Source: Macrotis lagotis (Eukaryota > Chordata > Mammalia > Peramelemorphia > Peramelidae). Taken from it: 64,000 nt of DNA. Within the stretch, counting starts at the first letter, position 1, and the number at the start of each line of letters is the position of its first letter. The translations under genes were made by a program, and so were the position numbers. Below the pieces are notes generated by a model. That model searched no databases, was not told the DNA's origin, and was given only the letters and a program-made list of their open reading frames with translations. Below are positions 11,886-22,675 of this stretch, piece by piece. The stretch lies in the NCBI RefSeq assembly GCF_037893015.1, contig NC_133666.1:620001-684000 (forward strand). The letters run 5' to 3'.

Positions 11886-12075
11886 GACTGAATTGTCGTT
11901 TGCTCTTTGTTCCTGAAGAGAATCACTGATAGCAGGAAAAGCCACATCTCGATTTGCCAGTGAATTGGATGGAAATGAGGCAGGGCTGTGCAAAGCCCCC
12001 AGTCTCTCTCATCCTGAGCCATTTGGGTTCAATGGCAACAGAATGCTCTGTGATTCGATGCACTTTATGACCCAG
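11886..12075 (-). repeat. MAR1-like SINE, diverged
   Basis: 'CAGTGAATTGGATGGAAATG' and 'CAGGGCTGTGCAAAGCCCCC', followed by the 'GAGCCATTTGGGTTC' body, match reverse-oriented MAR1 with substantial divergence. Confidence 0.6.
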
Positions 12076-12589
12076 TCCCCCCCAGTCTTTCCAGTCTCCT
12101 TATGCTTGCCCGGCACACCATTTTAGATTCAGTGCCCCAGTCCCCTGGCTGGCTGTTCTAGGAACAAATCCCTTGGCTCCGGGCTTAACTTGTGTCAAAT
12201 TCCATCTTCTAAGACCCCTTTCCCAGACCCTCTGCCTTGTAGGGCTTTGGGTCTCATTAGGATTTCTTTTGCAGTTTTTTTCTGGAGCTTGGTTTCATTG
12301 GATGGCGCATTTCTTGGGGGCAGGGCCTTCCTCGGGTCTGTTTTTCTACCTTTGGGGTTAGGAGGTGTCTAGCTACTTAGGGATTCGGTGACTAGGTGAA
12401 TGGAGGAAAGCTGTAGCCTTCTTCACAATGGCCAAGCCTGAGGTGGCTCTGAGAGGAGGGGATTATGGCTGCTTTGTTTTGGGAGAGTTTATTTGTGATT
12501 ATCCCTTTAGAATCAAGATTTCTTTGTCCCGGCTAATCGGACTTAAGGGCTCAGTGGAACAGAGCGCCCACAGTAGAGACAATGGCCCG
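12076..12589. other. Unassigned flank of the CpG island
   Basis: No repeat or gene is recognised. GC content rises steadily towards the CpG island. Confidence 0.5.
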
Positions 12590-13310
12590 GAGCCTAGCCA
12601 TCTCCCCTCAAGGGTACCGAGTGGGCTGGTGACAGCCTGAGCCGCCCGGCTGGTGGTTGGCCGGTTTGGGAGGGGGCCCAGAGCGCTTGGTTTTCTAGTA
12701 ACTGCCATTTGGGGAGAGATCAAGGCAACGTGGTGTATGCTCACTGGTTAGGGAGTGGGTTCGACTCCTTGGCCTGGGACTTTTCCGGCTTAGGAAGCTG
12801 CTCTCGGGGCGTCCGTGGAAACACGGAGGAAGAAGGAGAGCTCTCAGCTGAGGGCGCCCAGAGGAGAAGCCGGAGCCGACGACGACGGAGAGGCCGGGAC
12901 AAGAAAGGCGCAAGGCCGCCCCAGGCCGATGCGCGGGCAGGAATGGCCCTGCCGGGGGAGGCGCCTCGCTCCCGGGCCTTTGTGCAAGGGAAGTCGCCCG
13001 GGTGCGGCCGCTTGTGCCTGTTTGCCGGCGTTGCCGAGGAGCGGAGCCGTTCGCTCGCTTCTCTTTGGGGAGAGGGGAGGGGGGCCGGGGGCCCAGTCTG
13101 TGCCCAAAGAAAGGGAGCGCTAACAAAGTGCTCAGCCCCCCAAACACAAAGCAGGAGCAGCGGGATGAGGACGGCTCGAGGGAAGGGCTTCTCTTTGATC
13201 TTCGCCGCAGTGGGGAGCATCTGCCCGGGAGTGGGTGGGGGATGGGCGCCGCCGCCTGAGTCGGGACCGTCGCCCTGGCAACGGGCTGGCGGATGAATCC
13301 AAGCTTGGCC

Positions 13311-13600
13311 ACCAATCAGGAGGCTACTGCAGGGGCCGGCAGCAGAGCCGCGGAGGCGTGGGGGAAGGGCGCCGGCCACGGGGGCCCGCGGCCACCCTGC
13401 CCAGTCATTGGAGGAGCCTCGCCGCACCGTGGCGACGAAGCGGCTCCGGGCGGGCTGGGGCCCGGGAGGGGCGGAGGTAGCCGGAGGGACAAGATGGCGG
13501 CGGGGGAGGAGGGCGCCGCAGGCCGAGTGGGCGGGATGACGTCGCGGCCTGGAGGCCCCGCCCTCCGCGCTCCGCACCTCTCTCCGGCCGCCACGTCAGC
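13311..13600 (+). promoter_or_regulatory. TATA-less promoter cluster of the CK1-alpha-like gene
   Basis: Within 290 bases there is a CCAAT box (CCAATCA, 13312-13318) and an inverted CCAAT (ATTGG, 13407-13411). There are two GC boxes (GGGGCGGAG at 13468 and TGGGCGGG at 13528) and a YY1-type AAGATGGCGGC (13491-13501). A CRE-type TGACGTC lies at 13537-13543 and a second half-site, CACGTCA, at 13592. Order and spacing fit a TATA-less housekeeping promoter. By inference, transcription starts between the YY1-type site (13491) and about 13640. No ATG was seen between 13610 and the start codon. Confidence 0.65.
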
Positions 13601-13751
13601 GCAGAGCAGCGGCGGCGGCGACAAGGGAGGCCACTGAGGCGGCAGCGGCGGCGGGGGAGGCCACCGAGGCGGCGGCTGCGGTGACTGCTTGGCTTGGGCA
13701 GGCCCCCGAGGCGACAGCCGGAGAGCCTTTGTCAGACGCGCAGAGATCCCA

Positions 13752-13838
13752 GGCGGCGGCGGCGGCGGCGGCGGCGGCGGCCTCCCGTAAGCCCCGAGGC
13801 TAGGCCCCGGCCCGGCCCGGCCCGGCCCGGCCCGGCCA
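13752..13838 (+). repeat. (GGC)n and (CCCGG)n repeats in the 5'UTR
   Basis: A GGC trinucleotide run (about 13752-13782) is followed by a CCCGG pentanucleotide run (about 13806-13838) in the presumed 5' leader. Both are G/C-only and likely to fold strongly in RNA. GGC runs in 5' leaders are length-variable in many genes. Confidence 0.85.
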
Positions 13839-13851
13839 GCGCGCCCGCTGG

Positions 13852-13950
13852 GTAAGGCCCCTCGCCCCGATTCTCCTCGCGGTCGCCCCCACCCCCCACC
13901 GCCACCATTTCGGCCACCATCCCCGCTCCCATCCCTGCCCCCCCCTGCAG
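13852..13950 (+). other. Candidate 99-bp 5'UTR intron
   Basis: A donor-like G|GTAAGG begins at 13852. A pyrimidine tract ending CCCCCCTGCAG|G gives an acceptor at 13949-13950, one base before the ATG at 13952. The interval is C-rich, short and free of ATG. Both sites match the consensus well; no clear branch point stands out. An alternative donor, CCC|GTAAGC, lies at 13787. This is inference from splice-site sequence alone. Confidence 0.45.
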
Positions 13951-13951
13951 G

Positions 13952-14851
13952 ATGGCGAGCAGCATCGTCGGGGGCAAGTACGAGCTGCTGCGTAAGGTGG
14001 GGGCCGGCTCGTTCGGCGACATCTACCTGGCCATCAACATCACCAACGGCGAGGAGGTGGCCGTGAAGCTGGAGTCGCAGAAGGCCAAGCACCCGCAGCT
14101 GCTGTACGAGAGCAAGCTGTACAAGGTGCTGCAGGGCGGGGTGGGCATCCCACACATGCGCTGGTACGGCCAGGAGAAGGACTACAACGTGCTGGTCATG
14201 GACCTGCTGGGGCCCAGCCTGGAGGACCTCTTCAACTTCTGCTCGCGCCGCTTCACCATGAAGACGGTGCTGATGCTGGCCGACCAGATGATCAGCCGCA
14301 TCGAGTACGTGCACACCAAGAACTTCATCCACAGGGACATCAAGCCCGACAACTTCCTGATGGGCATCGGGGCCCACTGCAACAAGCTGTTCCTCATCGA
14401 CTTCGGCCTGGCCAAAAAGTACCGAGACAACCGAACCAGGCAGCACATCCCCTACCGGGAAGACAAGAACCTCACTGGCACCGCCAGGTACGCCAGCATC
14501 AACGCCCACCTGGGCATCGAGCAGAGCCGCCGAGACGACATGGAGTCCCTGGGCTACGTCTTGATGTATTTTAACAGGACCAGCCTGCCTTGGCAAGGAC
14601 TGAAGGCCGCCACCAAGAAGCAGAAGTACGAAAAGATCAGCGAGAAGAAGATGTCCACCCCGGTGGAAGTGCTCTGCCAGGGCTTCCCGGCCGAGTTCGC
14701 CATGTATCTCAACTACTGCCGGGGCCTGCGCTTCGAGGAGGCGCCCGACTACATGTACCTGCGGCAGCTCTTTCGCATCCTTTTCAGGACTCTGAACCAC
14801 CAGTACGACTACACCTTCGACTGGACAATGTTAAAGCAGAAAGTTACATAA
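13952..14851 (+). CDS. Casein kinase 1 alpha-like kinase, intronless retrogene
   Basis: A 299-residue Ser/Thr kinase, near-identical to vertebrate CK1 alpha (CSNK1A1), which phosphorylates primed and acidic sites and acts in Wnt/beta-catenin control. All core motifs are present: P-loop GAGSFGDIY (17-25), Lys39 in [13 protein letters not shown] (127-134, catalytic Asp129), DFG (150-152) and the CK1-type SIN motif (182-184). From memory, the parent begins MASSSGSKAEFIVGGKY. This copy reads [10 protein letters not shown], so seven residues are missing, and about ten substitutions follow (for example Ala141 for Arg, Gln for Lys before GFPAEF). It ends KQKVT, losing the Ser/Gln-rich tail of roughly 30 residues through an early stop. 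The start context is strong (A at -3, G at +4). The whole kinase domain lies in one exon, although the parent gene has introns. An intact frame with conservative changes suggests selection. It resembles, but is probably independent of, primate CSNK1A1L, so no symbol is assigned. Confidence 0.93.
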   Translation: MASSIVGGKYELLRKVGAGSFGDIYLAINITNGEEVAVKLESQKAKHPQLLYESKLYKVLQGGVGIPHMRWYGQEKDYNVLVMDLLGPSLEDLFNFCSRRFTMKTVLMLADQMISRIEYVHTKNFIHRDIKPDNFLMGIGAHCNKLFLIDFGLAKKYRDNRTRQHIPYREDKNLTGTARYASINAHLGIEQSRRDDMESLGYVLMYFNRTSLPWQGLKAATKKQKYEKISEKKMSTPVEVLCQGFPAEFAMYLNYCRGLRFEEAPDYMYLRQLFRILFRTLNHQYDYTFDWTMLKQKVT

Positions 14852-15777
14852 AGGCCAGGCCAGCAAGGCCCCTCAGGCGAGGAGGGTCAGCCGACCCCCG
14901 ACCCCCGGGGGGCCAAGCATAAAGAGAAACCCACGAGATAGAGCAGATCAGAGCAGATCATGTTACTCCCCAAATGTAGCCGTTTTAGTTCACATGTACA
15001 CTTGCTGGTGGTTGTGGGCAACCATTTACTCGGTGTAAAGGACTTCATTTCGGTATAAACTGACTGTGGTCAACACATTCTGAGTTGTAGCTGCTGTGTT
15101 TGTGAATGTTAACTGACATAGTGAAACATGATGTTCAGTTTTCTATTGTATTTTTCAAGGGGAAACGTTCACTAAATGGCTGACACACAAGCGGTGGAGA
15201 GGAATTGTGCATATGCCAAGTTTCTGTTACCTTTTATTTCCATCCAACTGTAACCCTGACTTTGTGCTTTGAGATCCTGTTTCAAAAGAATGGCATGAAC
15301 AGTTTTCAACCATGGTTGTGATCATTGTAAATGCTAACAATTGTAAGCTTGTGGAGTTTTGTTTTTTCCTCCCTGGGGTTTGAATGTTGTAAAACTTAAA
15401 CATTCTTAAATTTGTTGGCTTCTATGTGCAAGGCAGCTGACAAGGTAGCAACCAAAGATTCCAGTTTTTAAGCATATGAAAGACTCTGCCTGCTTAATGT
15501 GCTAGAAATAACATCATCTAAGTGAAGACTTTAAGAAAATCTTAGTGACTACTAGATTATCTATAGTGCTCTGCATTAATTCTACAATGTTCTTGGTATT
15601 AAAAAAAATAGCCTATTTGTCACCAAAATTTTGTTAACATCTTATGAATCTGTATGTAAGTTGCTTATATAAATGTAATCACTGTAAACATCTATATGAC
15701 CTGGAATTTTGTTTTTATGTTCAAATGAGAGTTGTTTTGTTTACAAGTTCATTAAAAACTAAATATTGACTCTGTTT
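14852..15777 (+). other. 3'UTR of the CK1-alpha-like gene
   Basis: After the stop, about 60 bases still resemble a decayed version of the parental C-terminal tail coding sequence (for example GGTCAGCCGACCCCCGACCC). A tandem GAGCAGATCA pair lies at 14941-14960. The remainder is AT-rich, with no repeats and no further long frame. It is likely derived from the parent CSNK1A1 3'UTR, which a direct alignment would confirm. Confidence 0.7.
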
Positions 15778-15786
15778 AAAAAAAAA
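15751..15786 (+). terminator. Poly(A) signal and short A-run ending the retrocopy
   Basis: ATTAAA (15751-15756) lies about 21 bases before a run of nine A (15778-15786). That is the spacing of a cleavage site, and the run may be the remnant of a retroposed poly(A) tail. No target-site duplication was found by eye matching the sequence after the A-run. Confidence 0.65.
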
Positions 15787-17029
15787 CATGGGATATGTGT
15801 GGTGAATGCAAATGAAGAACTGAGGGTGGTGAAGCTGTAGTGAGTAGTCGTGAACCTGGGTTATTGGGGAAATAGTGGTACCTTGGACAGTGCTAGTACT
15901 AGTGGAGAAGAGGTCGGGGTGGTGGGAAGAAAATGATACATGAACCAGGAGCCAAGGGAGGAGGGTTAGACCGATCCTGTAGGTGATCCTGGGGTTAGAG
16001 CAAGTTTTGAGAATGAGTGATACAATTTTTCCATCTTAAAGATAAGATGTGACTAATTTTCAGTAGGCTGCCCCAGTGTGGTTCAGAAAACAGTGTCCTT
16101 TCTGGCAATCACCAAATTATTGTTGGCATAGATATAAACAGCCTATTTCATATTTTGATTGCATCCCAAATATTCACCCCTGTTCCCTGGGAATTATCCT
16201 GTTTTCAAACTATGATCTCTGGTAGGATTTCCCACATCTCCAGTGTCTGCTGTATTACTTACAAATGCCAAAGTAACCTAGAAATATAGGCTTTTGTATG
16301 TACATTTGAATAATAAATAAAATCAGAGCAAGACCATTGTCTCCCAAATCAAAATTTCTGCTAAGAAGTAGCTCTGATTCATAAATCAGTTACAGCATGC
16401 AGATTCACTTCCTCTTGCCCTCTTACATAGCCAGCTTATTTGAGGTATCATTCCAAATTATAATCTTTTCCCAAATCTTGAGAAATTTATAAACATCCTA
16501 ACAAAATAATCTCATGAGCCCATCGAAATTAATTATTTATTATTACTCTAAATTGATGAATCTCTTATGGAAAAACATTCCGTGCATCTCTATTTTGTCA
16601 TTTAGAAACCAATATAGGGGAGCTATCGAGTTAATCACAGCAACAAAGGGATAGCAGCATCAATTGTGGCTCACGGATCAAATATGCCACGAAGCATTAT
16701 CCCTGATTACTTTATCAAATCCAAGAGGAACAAATTTCATATTCTAAAGTCAATGGATTGTTCCTTGTTTTCACAAAGTTTTCCAAATCTATACAAATAT
16801 CAATCAGCAGCTTTAGAATTAGGCTGGAAAAGTATTAGATAATCTCATCTATCAATTTAGAAGTAGTCTCTTTAAAGAGTCTCTTTTCACTAAGTTTCTG
16901 GGAGAACGATTTCCTGGTACAAATTCCTTCTCCAGTATAAGATCTTCATTGCCCTTTATAGCCCATGAATTTTAGAAAAATTCTGTGTTCAGTGTGCACT
17001 TTGGCAACAAATGGAAATTGTTTTCCATT
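15787..17029. other. Unassigned unique sequence
   Basis: AT-rich DNA with no recognisable gene or repeat. The composition drops abruptly from the GC-rich gene body to local background. Confidence 0.55.
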
Positions 17030-17047
17030 AGAAAATAAGGTACCCTG

Positions 17048-17215
17048 GGTTGGCTAGGTGTCACAGTGGATAAAGCACTGGCCTTGGAGTCAGGAGTACC
17101 TGGGTTCAAATCCGGTCTCAGATACTTAATAAGTACCTAGCTGTGTGGCCTTGGGCAAGCCATTTAACCTGATTTGCCTAGCAAAAAAAAAAAACCCTAA
17201 AAAATTAAAAAAAAA
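17048..17215 (+). repeat. WSINE1-like SINE with perfect 18-bp duplication
   Basis: A full tRNA-derived SINE with a long A-rich tail is flanked by identical 18-bp repeats, AGAAAATAAGGTACCCTG, at 17030-17047 and 17216-17233. The unmutated duplication indicates a young insertion. Confidence 0.93.
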
Positions 17216-17233
17216 AGAAAATAAGGTACCCTG

Positions 17234-18329
17234 TATTTATAATTAATGCTTTTCTGTGAAAGGAGATTATAGTTCTACAGCAGTTCAACTCCTCTCTATC
17301 TTTTCTTCTCCATTTGTGACAATGTTTGCAACCCTAGGGTTTCTTCTTTCCCTTTACTACTTTTTGTTTGCTTGGTTTTCAGTTCCTAGGGATTCTAACA
17401 AATTGCTTACAAAAAATAAGTACCCTACCCTCCTCCCAGGTCACATGAGATGCCATACTAGACAATTTGATCCCCACAATCTCTCAGTCCTCTCCAATAC
17501 AGAAATTATGTGTCAAAGATAAAACAACTTCAGCAGTTTCCATATTTTAGGACACCCAGAATTCAAAAAAAGGTTCAAAAAGCAAGACAAAAACAAAACA
17601 AAAAAAAATCCTTAGATGCTCAGTGACCCTAAATTCATTCCCCACCCCTCCCCCACCTCCCATGCTAACAGCACTGAGGCCAAACTTGCATGCCTTCACC
17701 CTGTTCCCCCCTCCCTTTTGCCAGTGCCATAGAGACTCTGGCTCCAAGCTGTGGAAATTTGTTTGGACCTCAACAGCCAGATTAGCTACAGCCTTTTAGG
17801 AGCAAAAGTCTGTCAGGGACTGCAATCTGGAATTACCATTGTGACCATGTTCTGAATTGCCAGTGCCAGTGAAAACAGACTCTGAACCACTGGTGCTGGG
17901 TCAGAGAACTAAGGAAAAGAGGTAGAGGTAGTGTGACAGGACAATTTGTGTGTGTGTGTGTGTGTGTTCCTCCTCCATTCCCCCTCCCCCTCAACCCCAG
18001 CACTCTACCAAGCCAGAGGGAAGGAGCACATCATCCAGCTGGGGCCAGTTCTGACCACCCAAAAGTCATTTTGGAGCACAGAGAGAGACCTAGTCTCCTA
18101 AACTGTGAATTACTCAGTGAGGGAGGAAGCTGGAATACATTTGAAATACAGCCTACAAGAAACTACAATCAGAGGAGGATTAGGAAGAGAGTGATAAGGA
18201 AAATTGAGGTGTGTATGGAGGGAGGAAAGACTGAAAGTAACAAAGATTTCAGGAAGAAGAAATTTCAAAGACCTCAAATATAATCAGATAAATTAACAGA
18301 AAAAAACCTTAACTGAAAACGAAATGAGC
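17234..18329. other. Unassigned sequence with a (TG)n run
   Basis: A TG dinucleotide run occupies about 17947-17967. The rest has no recognised gene. The C-rich and purine-rich text around 17960-18250 might be a 5' remnant of a retroelement, but I cannot assign it. Confidence 0.45.
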
Positions 18330-18969
18330 TATGTTTTTGCTTTTATTTAGTTTTTGTTTGATTATTAGGATTAAAGCTAACCTTAAAATAAAACAGATTA
18401 ATATAGATTGTCTCTTAAGTCTAAATTGCCTATAGATTTAGTGGATGGGTAGATTAAGAAGATTTGATCGTTTAGTAGCAGATAATTTAGAAAAATAAAA
18501 TAATCATAAGATTGTAAGGTTTTTAAAAGACTGAATTTCTCTTTCTAGCAGAAATCACAGTTGATCACAAACTAAATTCCCCTTTCTTCTTAGAGTCTAA
18601 ATTAAGTAATGGACTATTCTGAGAAAGATTGGGAAAGGGATGACTGCTAACCCCTGATCACAAACTCCTCTTTCCAGGAACACTTTCTGGTTGCAAAAGA
18701 TACCACCTGGAGCAAAGGATGACTGGCATAGGAAGAAGAAAGTGTGGGAGAAACTAACTAGTTAGGTGACCAGCCTTGTCCAATAGAACTAAGTTCAAAA
18801 CCTGTTTCTATAATTGTTCCAACTTCTTTCTGTAATAAAATCCATCTCTGTAAATCACTTCTTATCTCTGAGGAGTCAGGTGACCAGGTTTGATATACAA
18901 ATGCTAGATTTACAGATTAAATCATAGATGACTCAGTTTCCTTTTTATTACAGATAATCAATTTGAACA
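18330..18969 (+). repeat. Upstream LTR of the fossil
   Basis: It ends in 'TTTGAACA' before the primer-site-like sequence and carries AATAAA near 18835, followed by a GT-containing segment, as in an R/U5 region. The 5' boundary is set where similarity to the downstream copy begins. Its middle portion (about 18425-18620) matches the downstream copy only in reverse complement. Confidence 0.6.
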
Positions 18970-21900
18970 GTTAGCACCCCAGATGGGACCTGAGAGATTG
19001 ACTCCAGACTTCAAGAAATGGTCTTCTCCAAGAAATTTCTCCGAGTGCTCCCCAGTCATCAAGGGACTTCTTTTCAAAAGATCACCTTGGAGGTTTTGGA
19101 CTCTTTTCATTCCAGAACCTAAAGTTTTCTGAGGCTAAGGTAAGCCTCTACTTTGAGGAGGAAATCACCAAGACCACCAAATTTTACTCAGCAGAGATTG
19201 TTAAGCAAAAAATTCTAAGGGTCTTTCACATTTAAGGTAGCCCCCACTTTGAAGAAGAAAAGGCTTTTGTTAGAGGGTTTACTCCAATTAGTGAGGAAGT
19301 GTGTTTTTTTAAAAGAAAGAGCCCTTTACTAGAAGTTTTTAAGAGAAGAAAAAAGAGGAAAAGTTCTTTAAGAAACAAAATAGGAATTTCATTTCTCTTT
19401 TAAAAATTCTTTTTTTAAAGTGCGATTTAGCAGAGAACCCAGAAAAAGTAGAATTCTCTATTAGGAATTTGTTCTAAATAAAATGAAATCTAAAAAAAAA
19501 GAGTTCCTAGAAAAGGAAAACTGCAAAATTGTGTTTCTCTCTTAAAAAGATTTTATATATCCACACTCACAAAGTACACTTTGGGTGAATCCAACTGGCC
19601 AATTATAACAAAGCAATTTGACTTTGTTTCTAAATTGTACTTTCTTATTGATAAGATTATAAAAACAATAACGCAAACAGTTAACAGGATAAGTAATCTT
19701 AAATTGACAGTAAGACCCCAGCCCACAAGACTAGAGGAGACAGGTAGGATCCAAACTTCAAAATCTCCTAGACAACTTAGAACTTTAAACATGATTTAAT
19801 GCTATTTGTCTCTATTTTGTGAATGACCAAACTAAGTTTAGCAATAGTAGATTCCTTACTTCAGATAGAAAGGAACCTTATACAATTAGGAAAATCTTTA
19901 AGAGAATGGGAAATCTCAGCTGTCTTATGAGGGCTTTGTGCTAATTCATGCTGGCAGGTGCTTTCAAGCATTTGCTTTGTTCTATGCTTTTTCCTGTGGT
20001 CTAATAAACTAGGGGGCAAAAACTGGAAAAAGTAAAATTTTTCAAAAAGTCTTCATAAAAGACAAGTCTCTCTTTTCTCTATTTCCAGTTTTGGTCACAT
20101 TGGACATTGCAGTGGTGAAAGAGAGATAAATAATAATAGAGACTAAATTTGCTATTCTCTGTTGGAAAATATTAAAATCAAGATTGAAAATTTTTATGAA
20201 TATTTTGATAAGTTTTGGGGGTACCCACAAACTGTAAAGTTTATTGAAAACAAAAATTGACAGAATAGTTATTCAACATAACTTTAAAAATGACTATAGA
20301 GTTAGATTGTTGAAACTGCAGTTTGAATTTTAAGAACTGTTTTATGAATCATAGAATCTATTCAGGAGAGATTTGGTAAAATTTAGAGAAATATTGAAAT
20401 TAGAAATTAATAAAATTCCAGTGAATTTAAAAAAAAATTCCACAACTCAGAATTTAAAAAAGAAAAAAAAAACACATTTGCTAAGTACTAAGCAGTTTCA
20501 ATTAGTCAGTCTCTAAGTCTGAAGTTTTGTGAAGTGACACTGTGAAATTGGTTTTAATTTTAGTGTAGATGAAAGATGTTCTTTAAAATTGGAATTAATG
20601 TTGAGACAAATTTACTGCAGGAAGGAAGTGTGGAAATTTTTATGATTAGAAGGCGGAACAGGAAAATTTTCAACCAGCTTCAGATTCTAAAAGAATAAAA
20701 ACAATAGCATTAAAATTTATTTACCTTTTTGTTACTTACTATTTTAACATAACCAGCCTAAGCTACTCAACAAGTTCTGATTGGAACTCCCAGATTGAGG
20801 GTGAATCCCAAAGTGCTTAAATGTTTTGGAATCAGGAAGCAACTAAAAGTAAGTGAAATTTATTATTTTTTTTACTGTCACTTAAATCAATTGTTTAGAT
20901 AAATTGGAAGCACAGTAAAACTTGGGGGGGGGGGATTTGAAATCAGTGGAAGTGGAGATATCTTCAAAACTGTATTTTGGTAGAATTATAATTATTAAGG
21001 TTTTGATAAGTTAGGGCCAGAATTGTTAAAGAAACTTAAACAAGAATATGGCATTATAGGAAAGTATAGGAGCAAATTAAGTGTATACATGCTTAAGGGA
21101 GAGGGCTTAGACTACACAAAAGATCAACGTAAAAAGAGTAAATGGCTTATAAATATTATTATACATTTTGAGAGAACAGAATCTGCAAATTATTTAAGGA
21201 CGTTTCTTGCCTCATTGTCAAACATAAATTGAAGCATAGGTACATTGATAATATTGGATCTTGAAATTGGAAATTCTGGTAGCTAATGACTTTTGTGAAA
21301 GTTAGATTTTAAAATTCTCATCATTAGTAACTATACAGCTATATTTCATTTAGGTGAATTCGTAGTGTGGTAAGGATTTCTCTTAATTGAAAATCATTGG
21401 AAAATTAATGAAGCTAATAACCTAAAATATTGGAAAATATTAAAACTTTGTAAAAGGAAGAAGCATTAGGAATGAAGATCATTCGGAGTCAGTAGCACCA
21501 AAACAGAAACTGTTTTACACAATACTATTAACCCATGTATTGAGAAAGAAAAGCAGTTTAAATGTGGAGAAAAACAATGCAATACTTCATTTCAAGTGCA
21601 TGATAAAATAAACAGCAATTATAATGAGAGAAGTCCCAGAGATTCTTTAAGATACCAATAACTATGCCATTTCTGTGCCATAGTTTGACCTGCGTCATGA
21701 AATAGGTGGCTGAATAGTTTTCCAGCATAAAAGAGGTTAACTTTGAGACTCCCAGCTCTTCAATGGGAATTAGAAGGGACTTTATGTTTTGCAGTGATTC
21801 TGAGTAAGTTGTATATTTGCTACTTATACAAATGAAAGTCTTTAAAGAAATTAAGAATGAATTCTGAATTTGTAAGCCAAAGGGAACCAAAAAAGGTTGA

Positions 21901-22564
21901 TAGTATTGCAATTAATTGGTTTTGTATAATAAAAACTTGTGTTAACGTGTAAAGAACAAAGATCAATTTTGTAAGCAACCTTAGAGATGAATGGAAAACA
22001 GACTAGAGAAATCAAGCAAACAGATGAAAGTAAGAGAAGCATCAGATGAGGTAACAAGGGAAGTCAGTTTGGAAGTGTTTTTTTATAAAATGAAAAGAAA
22101 AAAAACCGGACAGTGTATGTGAGCAAGTAGATGGGTATAGAGTTTAGTGAAAACTGGAGTCTGCATTGACACAGTGTGAATACAAGGTTTGAAAGTAAAA
22201 GGGATTGAAGTTTCAAAGAAAAGGGAAATCTGAAGAATAGTTTTGGTGTTACTAAGAAATATTTTTTTTTATAAAAGAATTTGGGTATAATTTCTTTAGA
22301 AATGCCTTAAGGTACTGGTAGAGTTAAATTAGAAAAATAAAAGGAATTGATTTGGCTCTTTGAGAGGTTCCAGTACATTACAAACAGTTATGGAGACCAG
22401 GATTTTTTAATATGAATCATTTAAGAATAATGGCTTCTTGTGAAAAAATGAGGTTTAGTTACTGCCACTAGTAATTGTAAACCGAAAATTTGGTTGAAAA
22501 TTTTGAAGCTACATTTTAATTGTATATTAGATATATATTAGGTATATTAGAAAGCAAATAATAA

Positions 22565-22675
22565 AAATAACAACAAAACAACACCTGCCTCCCAGGGTTG
22601 TTGGAGGAATCAAATAATTTTAAAAGTGCTTAGTATAATAAACAATGTATAATATTGATTATTGTTATCAGGTTT
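22565..22675 (+). repeat. MIR/THER SINE 3' end
   Basis: 'CACCTGCCTCCCAGGGTTGT' followed by 'AAAAGTGCTTAGTATAATAA' is the typical 3' segment of a MIR/THER CORE-SINE. Confidence 0.75.

Larger units (their letters stand above)
12590..14880. promoter_or_regulatory. CpG island around the CK1-alpha-like gene
   Basis: About 2.3 kb of GC-rich DNA retains many CpGs in a window that is otherwise AT-rich and CpG-poor. It begins roughly 1.3 kb upstream of the ATG and extends through the whole reading frame. Retained CpGs imply low methylation in the germ line (established knowledge of CpG decay). An mRNA-derived copy could carry only the part downstream of its parent's transcription start, so the upstream kilobase is either a captured local island or evolved in place. 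Long open frames on both strands here, including one of 494 codons antisense to the gene, are GC artefacts. Confidence 0.9.

Noticed and set aside
12709-13577. Overlapping 195-, 206- and 278-codon frames on both strands in the CpG island
   Set aside because: Stop codons are rare in GC-rich DNA. The frames overlap one another, are Arg/Pro/Gly-rich and show no recognisable motif.
13316-14800. 494-codon open frame antisense to the kinase gene
   Set aside because: It is a mirror of a GC-rich, strongly codon-biased sense frame plus GC-rich leader. The predicted protein is low-complexity (Pro/Val/His-rich) with no domain.
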